Assembly: GCA_027083485.1 (NCBI GenBank)
Contig: JALWOO010000741.1
Span: forward strand, 1 to 12,627
Reading direction: 5' to 3'
Source of the DNA: Amylibacter sp.
Lineage (GTDB): Bacteria > Pseudomonadota > Alphaproteobacteria > Rhodobacterales > Rhodobacteraceae
Length of the DNA: 12,627 nucleotides
Position numbers and translations under genes: made by a program. The notes below the pieces were generated by a model. The model saw nothing but the letters and a program-made list of their open reading frames with translations, was not told where the DNA came from and did not search any database. Of the stretch, positions 6,847 through 12,627 are shown one piece after another; within the stretch, counting starts at the first letter, position 1; every line of letters starts with the position of its first letter.

Positions 6847-7389
6847 ATGAAAATCGAACGTATCCACCATGTAGCCTATCGCTGCAAAGACGCCAAAGAG
6901 ACCGTGGAATGGTACACCAAAATGCTGAAAATGGATTTTGTACTGGCGATTGCCGAGGATCACGTGCCGTCAACCCATGACCCGGATCCCTATATGCATG
7001 TGTTTCTGGATGCGGGCGCGGGCAATGTGCTGGCGTTCTTTGAATTGCCAACCTTGCCGGAAATGGGTCGCGATCCGAATACGCCGATCTGGACGCAACA
7101 TCTGGCGTTCAAGGTCAAGGACCGTGCCGAGCTGATCGAATTCAAGGAGCATCTGGAGGCCGAAGGCGTGGATGTTCTGGGCGTTACAGACCATTCCATT
7201 TTCCATTCGATCTATTTCTTTGATCCAAATGGCCACCGTCTGGAACTGGCTTGTCCGGATCCAAAAGAAGAAGAAATGCTTGCCAAACTGGATGCGGTGA
7301 AATGGGATATGCTGGAAGAATGGTCCAAAACCAAAAAAGCCCCGCGTCATGCCGCATGGATGCATGAAAAAGAGCTGTCCGACGTATAA
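6847..7389 (+). CDS. VOC-family metalloenzyme (glyoxalase I-like)
   Basis: A 180-residue vicinal-oxygen-chelate protein made of two beta-alpha-beta-beta-beta modules. Visible metal-ligand candidates are H8 (in HHVAYR), E66 (in FFELP), H85 (in TQHLAFKV) and E133 (in HRLELAC). Their order and spacing closely follow the H5/E56/H74/E122 set of E. coli glyoxalase I, which supports a lyase-type site. However, H8, H85 and E133 alone would also suit an extradiol dioxygenase, and the stretch YFFDPNGHRLEL is shared across the superfamily. A charged C-terminal tail (about 139-180) extends past the fold. ATG at 6847 follows GGAG with a suitable gap. It is a single-gene unit divergent from the MFS transporter and ends before a hairpin shared with rpsD. 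The substrate is not identifiable. Confidence 0.88.
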   Translation: MKIERIHHVAYRCKDAKETVEWYTKMLKMDFVLAIAEDHVPSTHDPDPYMHVFLDAGAGNVLAFFELPTLPEMGRDPNTPIWTQHLAFKVKDRAELIEFKEHLEAEGVDVLGVTDHSIFHSIYFFDPNGHRLELACPDPKEEEMLAKLDAVKWDMLEEWSKTKKAPRHAAWMHEKELSDV

Positions 7390-7400
7390 CCCGAAACGAG

Positions 7401-7427
7401 AAAGGCCGCGTCTGGAACGCGGCCTTT
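7401..7427. terminator. Bidirectional hairpin between the VOC gene and rpsD
   Basis: A perfect 11-bp stem, AAAGGCCGCGT (7401-7411) with ACGCGGCCTTT (7417-7427), closes a 5-nt loop. It lies 12 bp after the VOC stop and 24 bp after the rpsD stop. Each arm ends in AAA or TTT, so either transcript gains a short U run; on the rpsD side the run continues as TTTCTCGTTT. This is a typical shared intrinsic terminator of two convergent genes. Confidence 0.85.
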
Positions 7428-7451
7428 GAAATTCGGAAGGGAGCGAAAAAC

Positions 7452-8072
7452 CTAGTTTTTCGCGTAGAATTCCACCACCAGATTTGGTTCCATCATCACT
7501 GGATAAGGCACATCGGACAGGCCGGGAGTGCGCACGAATTCACAGGTCAGTTTGCTGGTGTCTACGTGCAGGTAGTCAGCAAAATCACGCTCGTTAGAAG
7601 CCATGGCTTCCATGACCAGCGCCATTTGCTTGGACTTTTCACGTACTTCGATCACGTCGCCTTCTTTGACGCGATAGGACGGGATGTTTACTTTCTTGCC
7701 GTTCACGGTGACGTGGCCGTGGTTCACGAACTGACGTGCAGCAAAAACAGTTGGCACAAACTTGGCGCGGTAAACAACAGCATCCAGACGGCGCTCAAGC
7801 AGACCGATCAGGTTTTCACCAGTGTCGCCTTTTACACGCTCGGCTTCGGAATAGATGCGGCGGAACTGTTTCTCGGTCAGGTCACCATAGTAACCCTTCA
7901 GCTTTTGCTTGGCGCGCAGCTGTGTTCCGAAATCGGACAATTTCTGTTTGCGGCGCTGACCATGTACGCCGGGGCCGTATTCACGACGGTTTACCGGGGA
8001 TTTGGCGCGGCCCCAGATGTTTTCGCCCATGCGGCGGTCAATTTTGTATTTGGCAGCTGTACGTTTCGTCAC
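7452..8072 (-). CDS. rpsD: Small-subunit ribosomal protein S4
   Basis: Primary 16S rRNA-binding protein that nucleates assembly of the 30S body and helps shape the mRNA entry and decoding region. The 206-residue protein is full length. The N-terminal [20 protein letters not shown] and [12 protein letters not shown] segments are typical of alphaproteobacterial S4 without zinc cysteines. The S4 RNA-binding domain follows from about residue 95 ([12 protein letters not shown], then [22 protein letters not shown]). It ends in VVEFYAKN. The start is GTG at 8072, placed 7 nt after AAGGAG (8080-8085); the frame is open further upstream but that part is untranslated leader. The gene stands alone here, unlike its place in the E. 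coli alpha operon, as in Bacillus subtilis. It has its own promoter and a structured leader, described separately. Confidence 0.98.
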   Translation of the reverse strand: MTKRTAAKYKIDRRMGENIWGRAKSPVNRREYGPGVHGQRRKQKLSDFGTQLRAKQKLKGYYGDLTEKQFRRIYSEAERVKGDTGENLIGLLERRLDAVVYRAKFVPTVFAARQFVNHGHVTVNGKKVNIPSYRVKEGDVIEVREKSKQMALVMEAMASNERDFADYLHVDTSKLTCEFVRTPGLSDVPYPVMMEPNLVVEFYAKN

Positions 8073-8190
8073 GGCTGATCTCCTTCGATATGTGTGCCCT
8101 TGCGGGCGTGAAGGGCGTTGTCCTTCCCCTTGCGGGAGACAGGCATCCTCTTGCGAGGGCCACCAACACCAAGAATCCGCTTGCGCAGAT
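8073..8190 (-). promoter_or_regulatory. rpsD 5' leader with four GCAA-tetraloop hairpins
   Basis: Read on the rpsD strand, the predicted leader of about 118 nt folds into four small hairpins that share one loop, GCAA (a GNRA tetraloop). They are AUCUGC-GCAA-GCGGAU (8190-8175, one U-G pair), CCUC-GCAA-GAGG (8158-8147), UCCC-GCAA-GGGG (8137-8126, one U-G pair) and GCCC-GCAA-GGGC (8107-8096). A further possible stem, GAAGG with CCUUC (8126-8110), would compete with the third hairpin. The rpsD ribosome site (8085-8080) follows the last hairpin. S4 is a known autogenous translational repressor in other bacteria, so a role as an S4-binding leader is a reasonable inference, but it is untested. Confidence 0.6.
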
Positions 8191-8196
8191 AGGGGG

Positions 8197-8224
8197 CTTA
8201 TAAGGAGGGTAGAGCGGGAGTCAA
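8197..8224 (-). promoter_or_regulatory. Sigma-70 promoter of rpsD
   Basis: On the minus strand TTGACT (8224-8219) is followed after 16 nt by TATAAG (8202-8197), close to the consensus on both elements. Transcription should begin at about 8190, an A that is also the first base of the first leader hairpin. It lies just downstream of the intrinsic terminator of the RTX gene, so rpsD should be an independent unit. Confidence 0.75.
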
Positions 8225-8256
8225 TGGGCGATGTGGTGCATTGCATTGGTTCAGGC

Positions 8257-8291
8257 AAAAGAAAACGGCGCGCGGAAAATCCACACGCCGT
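8257..8291 (-). terminator. Intrinsic terminator of the RTX/Hint gene
   Basis: On the minus strand an 11-bp stem with two G-U pairs (8291-8281 with 8275-8265, outer part ACGGCG/CGCCGT) closes a loop AUUUU and is followed by UUUCUUUU (to 8257). It starts 19 nt after the stop codon of the RTX gene. It is a strong Rho-independent terminator by sequence. Confidence 0.88.
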
Positions 8292-8310
8292 ATTCAAAAA
8301 GCGGGCCTGA

Positions 8311-11130
8311 TTATTTAAACAGTAACCGGGCCTCGTGTTTCTTCAGCGACATACGTGCCGCGCCATATGCTTCACGGCCTTCCGGTTGTTCCAGTTCGGG
8401 GAACAGTTCGAAAATCTCGGCCCGTGCGGCATGGTCAACGCCATTCAGCGCCAGATCGCCCGGCTGGAAGCTCTCGGTCCATGCCCCATCCGACAGGACC
8501 ACTTCGTGGTTATCGAACATAAAGTGGATATAGCTTGTTCCGGTTGCACAAATGGTCTGGATGGCAATGCCGTTATCCACCAGATGTTTGGCCGGCACCA
8601 GAACTTCGGCCTGATTGAAGTGCAGGTCGACCTCTGGCGTGTTGATCATCACCCGATGGTTCGGGCTGACCAGCATATCGCGTTCCGGCAACCCTTTGCC
8701 CAGCGCCCCTTGCGGGATCAATACCGGCTGTAAATGCGGGTTTGCTGCCAATTTCGATGCACTCATATCGCGTTTGCCAACCCAGCGAATCACCTGTGTA
8801 CCGTGATCGCGGGTGATGACTTTGTCACCGATTTCCAGATCCTCGACAGCACGCTCGCCCTTGGGGGTTGCGATCATGGTGCCCGGTGTAAAGCAAGGGA
8901 TGATTTCCTCGATTTCACCATAGGTCATGGTGCCGGTTACAGCCCCGCCCGGTGCATCGAGGAACTCGATCGTGCCGCTTGTGGAGTTGCCGTCTGCATC
9001 CAGGGTTTCACCGACGATCCGGAACGGACCGGCACCAGTCAGGTCCAGCACATCGTAATCAATGCCGCCGCTGCCGCCATCGACGCTGTCACCAGCGCCG
9101 TCACCGGCACTGCCAACCAGGAATGTATCGCGATCATCGCCACCGGTCATAACGTCAGCGCCTTGACCCCCGATAATGGTATCGTCGTCAATGCCGCCGT
9201 CGATGACATCATCGCCTTCGTCACCATAGAGCAGATCGGCGTCGTCTTCGCCAAAAATGGTATCGTTGCCGCTGCCGCCGTGGATGGTATCCGTGCCATT
9301 GCCAGGCAAGAGGTCAACCGTATCCGGAATATTGAAACTGTCAGGGAAGCTCGGGTCCAAGCCGCCGTAAATCGTGTCGTTACCTGCACCACCATCGATT
9401 TCATCGGCACCTTCGCCACCGACAATAAAGTCATCGCCGCCGCCGCCATCAATGGTGTCGTCATCAAAGCCGGCATCAATCGTGTCATTGCCTGCGCCGC
9501 CAAGGATGCTGTCGTCATCGTCGCCGGTGATAATGGTGTCATCACCTGCACCCGCATCAACGACATCGCGGTCATTCAACGGGTCTGTGTCACCGGTGAA
9601 CAAACCGGGGTAGCCTTGATCCGGCGCACCGGATCCAATGCCTTCGGGTCCGGAAGTATCAATCAGGTCGTCGCCACTGCCCCCGATAACGGAATCACTG
9701 CCATCGCCACCATAAATGGTGTCTGATCCGGTGCCGCCATCGATCAAATCATCGCCAACGCCGCCATACAGAATGTCACGTCCGCTATCACCAGAAATGT
9801 CATCGTTACCCTCGCCACCGTAAACGGTATCGGCACCGGCACCGGCCTGAACAATATCGTCGTTCGGGGCTTCGCCCGGCAAAATAGCATCACCGTGGTC
9901 GATCATGTCGCCATCCGGATCACCGGTGTAGTTCAAATCAATCAGATCGGATTCGCTTGTACCGCTAACGATGCCATCCGGCGATGTTCCGACCCGAACG
10001 GCTACTTCGCCCGTATCTGTCCCGCCATTACCATCGGTAATTTCATAGGTGATCGTATCCGGCCCGTTGTAACCTGTATCCGGCGTATAGGTGATCGTGC
10101 CATCGCCATTGACGGCAACTGTCCCGTGAAGCGCGGTCGGTGTACCCAGAACCGAAAGCGGATCGCTATCCGGATCTGTGTCATTGGCCAGCACATCGAT
10201 TACAACTGATCCGTTTGTTGCTGTTGTTGCTGAATCATCGTTTGCAACCGGTGCGTGGTTTCCATCGTCGGTCAGTATGTTTTCAATCTCGGTGAAATCC
10301 AGCGTGCCGGTCACAGCCCCGCTGGCATCCAGAAATTCTACCGTGCCGTTAAATCCGTTTCCGTTACTGTCAGGAACTGTATTGATAATATTCACAGCCC
10401 CCTGACCGCGCAGGTCCAGGGTGTCAAAATCATCGCCACCGGCACCGCCGTCGACTGTATCGCCGGCATCACCGTAAATCAGATCGCGATCATCGCCGCC
10501 GGAGATCTGGTCAGCGCCAAGGCCGCCGGACAAAATATCGTTTCCGGCACCACCATCAACGATGTCATCGCCGTCACGGGCATCAATGGAATCATTGCCG
10601 CCACCGCCATAGAGCTGGTTTCCGGGATCTGCCGCGGACTGGTCGGAACCGACGATTACATCGTCAAATTCAGAACCGACAACGGCTTCTATGCTTCCGG
10701 GTTCTGTGCTGTCTCCCAGTACATCATTTTCGGCATCGCCACCGGCAAGGGTTCCGGCTGTCAGATCGACATTAACCGCGCCTGAAGAGGCACTGTAATC
10801 GATTGTATCCAGACCATCGCCGCCATAGATCGAATCCGCTCCGGCACCGCCGACAAAGACATCGTCGCCGGATTCACCAAACAAACGGTTGGCACCAGTG
10901 CCGCCATCCAATACGTCGTTACCGCTTGCGCCGACCAGTTTGTCGTCGCCCTCGCCTCCATAAAGGGTATCATTTCCTTCACCGGCGTCGACGGTATCAT
11001 TCCCGGCACCCGCATCAATAATATCATCAAAGGTGCCCGTCGCACCATCAATGGTGTCACCATCCGCATCAACAAATCCGGGGATCAGGAAATCGTCGCC
11101 GCTCGTGCCTTCAACAGTTCCATTAGCCAT
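8311..11130 (-). CDS. RTX calcium-binding repeat protein with C-terminal Hint domain
   Basis: A 939-residue, very acidic protein, probably exported by a type I system: there is no N-terminal signal peptide, and about 30 glycine-aspartate nonapeptides (GGxGxDxhx) should form Ca-binding beta rolls outside the cell. Order: opening motif (about 3-30), RTX blocks (34-115 and 172-230), closing motif (236-286), cadherin- or Ig-like domain beginning [10 protein letters not shown] (291-381), second opening motif (385-411), RTX blocks (429-490 and 526-670), second closing motif (693-744), then a Hint_2-type domain from C746 ([11 protein letters not shown]). The domain includes SPNH (822-825), the likely equivalent of the TxxH motif, and FDNHEVVL (872-879). 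The tail ends [10 protein letters not shown]. The start ATG has AGGAG 6 nt upstream. No secretion genes lie in the window. Role (surface layer, adhesion, exoprotein) unknown; architecture certain. Confidence 0.93.
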   Translation of the reverse strand: MANGTVEGTSGDDFLIPGFVDADGDTIDGATGTFDDIIDAGAGNDTVDAGEGNDTLYGGEGDDKLVGASGNDVLDGGTGANRLFGESGDDVFVGGAGADSIYGGDGLDTIDYSASSGAVNVDLTAGTLAGGDAENDVLGDSTEPGSIEAVVGSEFDDVIVGSDQSAADPGNQLYGGGGNDSIDARDGDDIVDGGAGNDILSGGLGADQISGGDDRDLIYGDAGDTVDGGAGGDDFDTLDLRGQGAVNIINTVPDSNGNGFNGTVEFLDASGAVTGTLDFTEIENILTDDGNHAPVANDDSATTATNGSVVIDVLANDTDPDSDPLSVLGTPTALHGTVAVNGDGTITYTPDTGYNGPDTITYEITDGNGGTDTGEVAVRVGTSPDGIVSGTSESDLIDLNYTGDPDGDMIDHGDAILPGEAPNDDIVQAGAGADTVYGGEGNDDISGDSGRDILYGGVGDDLIDGGTGSDTIYGGDGSDSVIGGSGDDLIDTSGPEGIGSGAPDQGYPGLFTGDTDPLNDRDVVDAGAGDDTIITGDDDDSILGGAGNDTIDAGFDDDTIDGGGGDDFIVGGEGADEIDGGAGNDTIYGGLDPSFPDSFNIPDTVDLLPGNGTDTIHGGSGNDTIFGEDDADLLYGDEGDDVIDGGIDDDTIIGGQGADVMTGGDDRDTFLVGSAGDGAGDSVDGGSGGIDYDVLDLTGAGPFRIVGETLDADGNSTSGTIEFLDAPGGAVTGTMTYGEIEEIIPCFTPGTMIATPKGERAVEDLEIGDKVITRDHGTQVIRWVGKRDMSASKLAANPHLQPVLIPQGALGKGLPERDMLVSPNHRVMINTPEVDLHFNQAEVLVPAKHLVDNGIAIQTICATGTSYIHFMFDNHEVVLSDGAWTESFQPGDLALNGVDHAARAEIFELFPELEQPEGREAYGAARMSLKKHEARLLFK
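8461..8895 (-). other. Hint domain of the RTX protein (Hedgehog/intein fold)
   Basis: Residues 746 to about 890. It begins with a Cys directly after Pro745, as at the N-terminus of Hedgehog and intein autoprocessing domains, and carries S822-P-N-H825 where those have a TxxH motif, so chemistry at the Pro745-Cys746 bond is possible. There is no Asn plus Cys/Ser/Thr splice junction at its end, and about 45 further residues follow, so protein splicing is not expected; at most cleavage or cross-linking. Confidence 0.75.
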
Positions 11131-11458
11131 GTCGCTCTCCTATACATTATACGCACCTGAAACGACCTGTGCATGACAGCCAGTCAGGGCAAAACTCTTT
11201 ACTTGAGGCATTCTTTGGCCCACCACTTACGCGGGGCCAGCTCTCGCTTCTCTCCAGCACTAAAAGAGCCTGAACTGGACGTAAAAAGCAACAAATATCG
11301 ACAAGTTTAGGCAATTTGAGCAATTTTTATTACTAATTCGCAATAAGCACGATCCTTAGTGGAAACACTCAATGCTCATGCGTTGCTTTGTTGCGCTGCT
11401 GTAAACAGTGCCTTGATTTTGCCTCAATTGTCTTGCCTCTGCGAATCTGTAAACTAGC
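11131..11458. other. Intergenic region between LysR gene and RTX gene
   Basis: No gene is supported in these 328 bp. The left part should carry the RTX gene promoter (annotated separately) and a hairpin TGGCCC (11216-11221) with GGGCCA (11234-11239). The middle (about 11280-11345) is AT-rich with GCAATTT twice (11311 and 11320). Near the LysR stop there are two copies of CTGTAAAC (11399 and 11447) and two of TTGCCTC (11419 and 11433). I see no strong terminator after the LysR gene. Confidence 0.6.
11146..11173 (-). promoter_or_regulatory. Candidate promoter of the RTX gene, very close to its start
   Basis: On the minus strand a perfect TATAAT (11151-11146) lies 16 nt after TGCACA (11173-11168), a 4-of-6 match to the -35 consensus. 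If used, transcription would begin at about 11139, leaving a leader of roughly ten bases that starts at the ribosome site itself. A longer leader from an unseen promoter farther upstream is the alternative. Confidence 0.4.
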
Positions 11459-12382
11459 TTACGCGGCCAGATTTGCGGCCCTTGCAATTCGGGTCCAAAG
11501 GTCATCCAGCATGGGTTTGCTGTTTTCCGGGTCCCGATACAGGCGAATTTCCAGATCTGTGGAAAAACTATTGTCGCCTGCTATTGTCAAGGACCCTTCT
11601 GCAAGTTCCTCCTTGCAGATTTCCTGAGGCAGCCATCCCATGCCGAACCCCTGTTCGATCATCGCCTTGACCCCGACGGCCAGAACATTCTGGTTCACCA
11701 CCAACAAAGAGGGCTGTCTGATCTGCTGGCGCATCAGATAAGAGACCACCGAACTGAGTGCGGAAGCAATGCCATAGGACAGCACCGGCACCGGTTTACG
11801 GGAGGTATTGGGCAGGTAATGCAACGGGCCGCCGCCCTCTGCTGTTTTTGACACGGGCAGGAAACGGTCGCGGGCCAAGGTGATGTAATCGAAATTGGAT
11901 ACCTCGAGGGGTGACAGAAAATCCATTGCCGGATGCCAGTAGGTCAGGATGACATCGCAGTATCGTTGCTGCAAGGCCGATACGAACTGATCCGCCGACC
12001 ATGAGGTAGAGTTCAAATCCACATCCAGCCCGCCATTTTCCACCAGAGGCGCAATATGGGTGCTGTAGTGGGTCAGATACAGCGATTGACTGGTGGCAAA
12101 GCGGATGATGTCCTCTTGTGCCGCATCAATGGCCTGACAGCGGTCGATCATCTCGCTGTAGGTTTCCAAAATCCGGTGTGCTTGCTGCAAGAACACTTCT
12201 CCTGCCGGTGTCAGGGACAGGGGAAGGGTTTGCCGATCAATCAGTTTGACGCCGATTTCATCCTCCAGCATCCGAATACGGCGGCTAAAGGCAGGCTGAC
12301 TCACGTTGCATTCTGCTGCAGCGCGCGAAAAGTTTTTCTGCGCGGCAAGTGCTTCAAAATCCCTGAGCCAGCGAATTTCCAT
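11459..12382 (-). CDS. LysR-type transcriptional regulator
   Basis: A 307-residue cytosolic DNA-binding regulator. The N-terminal winged helix-turn-helix covers about residues 1-60, with the family signature in FSRAAAECNVSQPAFSRRIRMLEDEIG (split here: FSRAAAEC at 18-25, SQPAFSRRIRMLE at 28-40) and the wing ending LTPAG. A linker helix and the two-lobed periplasmic-binding-protein-like effector domain follow (about 90-300), ending at a typical length. The effector cannot be deduced. Its start lies 4 bp after the stop of the peptide-ABC ATPase gene, so it is probably transcribed with that importer and may regulate it. The ribosome site is weak (a GGGATAG-like tract), in keeping with translational coupling. 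The large gap to the RTX gene and the same orientation make direct read-through control of that gene possible but unproven. Confidence 0.93.
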   Translation of the reverse strand: MEIRWLRDFEALAAQKNFSRAAAECNVSQPAFSRRIRMLEDEIGVKLIDRQTLPLSLTPAGEVFLQQAHRILETYSEMIDRCQAIDAAQEDIIRFATSQSLYLTHYSTHIAPLVENGGLDVDLNSTSWSADQFVSALQQRYCDVILTYWHPAMDFLSPLEVSNFDYITLARDRFLPVSKTAEGGGPLHYLPNTSRKPVPVLSYGIASALSSVVSYLMRQQIRQPSLLVVNQNVLAVGVKAMIEQGFGMGWLPQEICKEELAEGSLTIAGDNSFSTDLEIRLYRDPENSKPMLDDLWTRIARAANLAA

Positions 12383-12386
12383 TTAT

Positions 12387-12627
12387 CTATCCCAGCCCGT
12401 CGCGGGCCTCTTCTACGGCGTGACAGGCCACAGTCGAACCGTCTGGTTGAACCCGTTGCACCGGTGCTTCACTCATACATCGCTTATTGGCAAAGGCGCA
12501 ACGGCTCTGGAACAGGCAGCCGCTGGGCAGATTGATCGGCGTTGGAATTTCACCTTTCAGCCGGATATGATTTGGCCGGTCGTCCTTGAGCTGCGGCACC
12601 GCACTGAGCAGAGCTTTGGTATAAGGG
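12387..12627 (-). CDS. Di/oligopeptide ABC transporter ATP-binding protein, C-terminal end
   Basis: Only the last 79 complete codons are inside the window; the gene continues past the right edge. They show the C-terminal extension specific to Dpp/Opp-type ATPases: PYTKALLSAVPQL, then a GEIPTPINLPSGC segment, and four spaced cysteines (SGCLFQSRC, then KRC, then VACH). In structures of dipeptide importers these cysteines hold a [4Fe-4S] cluster, so one is expected here. The Walker and signature motifs lie outside. I cannot say whether this is the DppD- or DppF-like subunit, nor which peptides are imported. The stop is 4 bp before the LysR gene, which suggests one operon, with the permease and binding-protein genes probably to the right. 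Confidence 0.93.
   Translation of the reverse strand, partial: PYTKALLSAVPQLKDDRPNHIRLKGEIPTPINLPSGCLFQSRCAFANKRCMSEAPVQRVQPDGSTVACHAVEEARDGLG

Noticed and set aside
7566..8203. Plus-strand open frames opposite rpsD and its leader
   Set aside because: They are complements of a certain ribosomal protein gene with no independent signals.
8080..8209. Pairing of CUCCUU (8209-8204 on the minus strand) with the rpsD ribosome site AAGGAG as a translational switch
   Set aside because: The six-base complement is perfect, but the CTCCTT lies in the spacer of the rpsD promoter and so should not be transcribed from it.
8073..8297. N-terminal extension of rpsD to 281 codons
   Set aside because: S4 is 206 residues, the GTG at 8072 has a perfect ribosome site, and the extension crosses the rpsD promoter and the leader hairpins.
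8461..8895. Intein in the RTX protein
   Set aside because: The Cys-started Hint fold lacks a C-terminal Asn-Cys/Ser/Thr junction and a meaningful C-extein, so splicing is not supported.
8734..9726. Plus-strand open frame (330 codons) with Ala/Val/Ile-rich repeats
   Set aside because: It is the complement of the RTX repeats; their Gly-Asp codons read backwards give stop-free repetitive sequence. No ribosome site supports it.
8311..11130. Periodic 27-bp pattern resembling a tandem DNA repeat or CRISPR-like array
   Set aside because: The period is nine codons and follows the GGxGxDxhx protein repeat; the units differ freely at silent positions and there are no distinct spacers.

Overview
The window looks like chromosomal DNA of a marine alphaproteobacterium of the Roseobacter group (Rhodobacterales). 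Supporting this are a monocistronic rpsD beginning at GTG, a long acidic RTX protein ending in a Hint domain (a common roseobacter secreted-protein design), a SelO of alphaproteobacterial type ending in Phe-Cys-Gly-Thr, and a moderately GC-rich base composition. I cannot fix the genus. No tRNA, rRNA, CRISPR array, transposase or integrase is visible, so there is no direct sign of a mobile island.

Layout. 1-348 shows no convincing gene. 349-2793 (+) is a tight three-gene cluster msrB-msrA-selO: two stereospecific methionine sulfoxide reductases and the redox-linked protein AMPylator SelO. Facing it is a minus-strand cluster running from 6693 down to 2769: an MFS transporter, a MATE exporter, the ribosomal L11 methyltransferase prmA, and a small one-helix membrane protein whose 3' end overlaps that of selO by 25 bp. 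The MFS gene is divergent from a VOC/glyoxalase-type enzyme (6847-7389, +), and their shared control region carries repeated TGCAAAT boxes. A perfect hairpin at 7401-7427 separates the VOC gene from the convergent rpsD (7452-8072, -). rpsD has a good sigma-70 promoter and a leader of about 118 nt holding four small hairpins, all with the same GCAA tetraloop. Upstream of it on the same strand is the 939-residue RTX/Hint protein (8311-11130), closed by a strong intrinsic terminator. Then come a 328-bp spacer, a LysR-type regulator (11459-12382, -), and, 4 bp upstream of it, the 3' end of a di/oligopeptide ABC-transporter ATPase that runs off the right edge.

Functional picture. The left cluster is a methionine-oxidation repair and redox-signalling unit. 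The middle is transport plus ribosome maintenance. The right part combines a secreted Ca-binding repeat protein with a peptide-importer locus and its probable regulator. Most genes are ordinary members of known families. The two items most worth a second look are the four-hairpin leader of rpsD, a candidate S4-autoregulation RNA, and the RTX protein, which is visibly two copies of one cassette (opening motif, RTX repeats, closing motif), the first capped by a cadherin-like domain and the second by a Hint domain.
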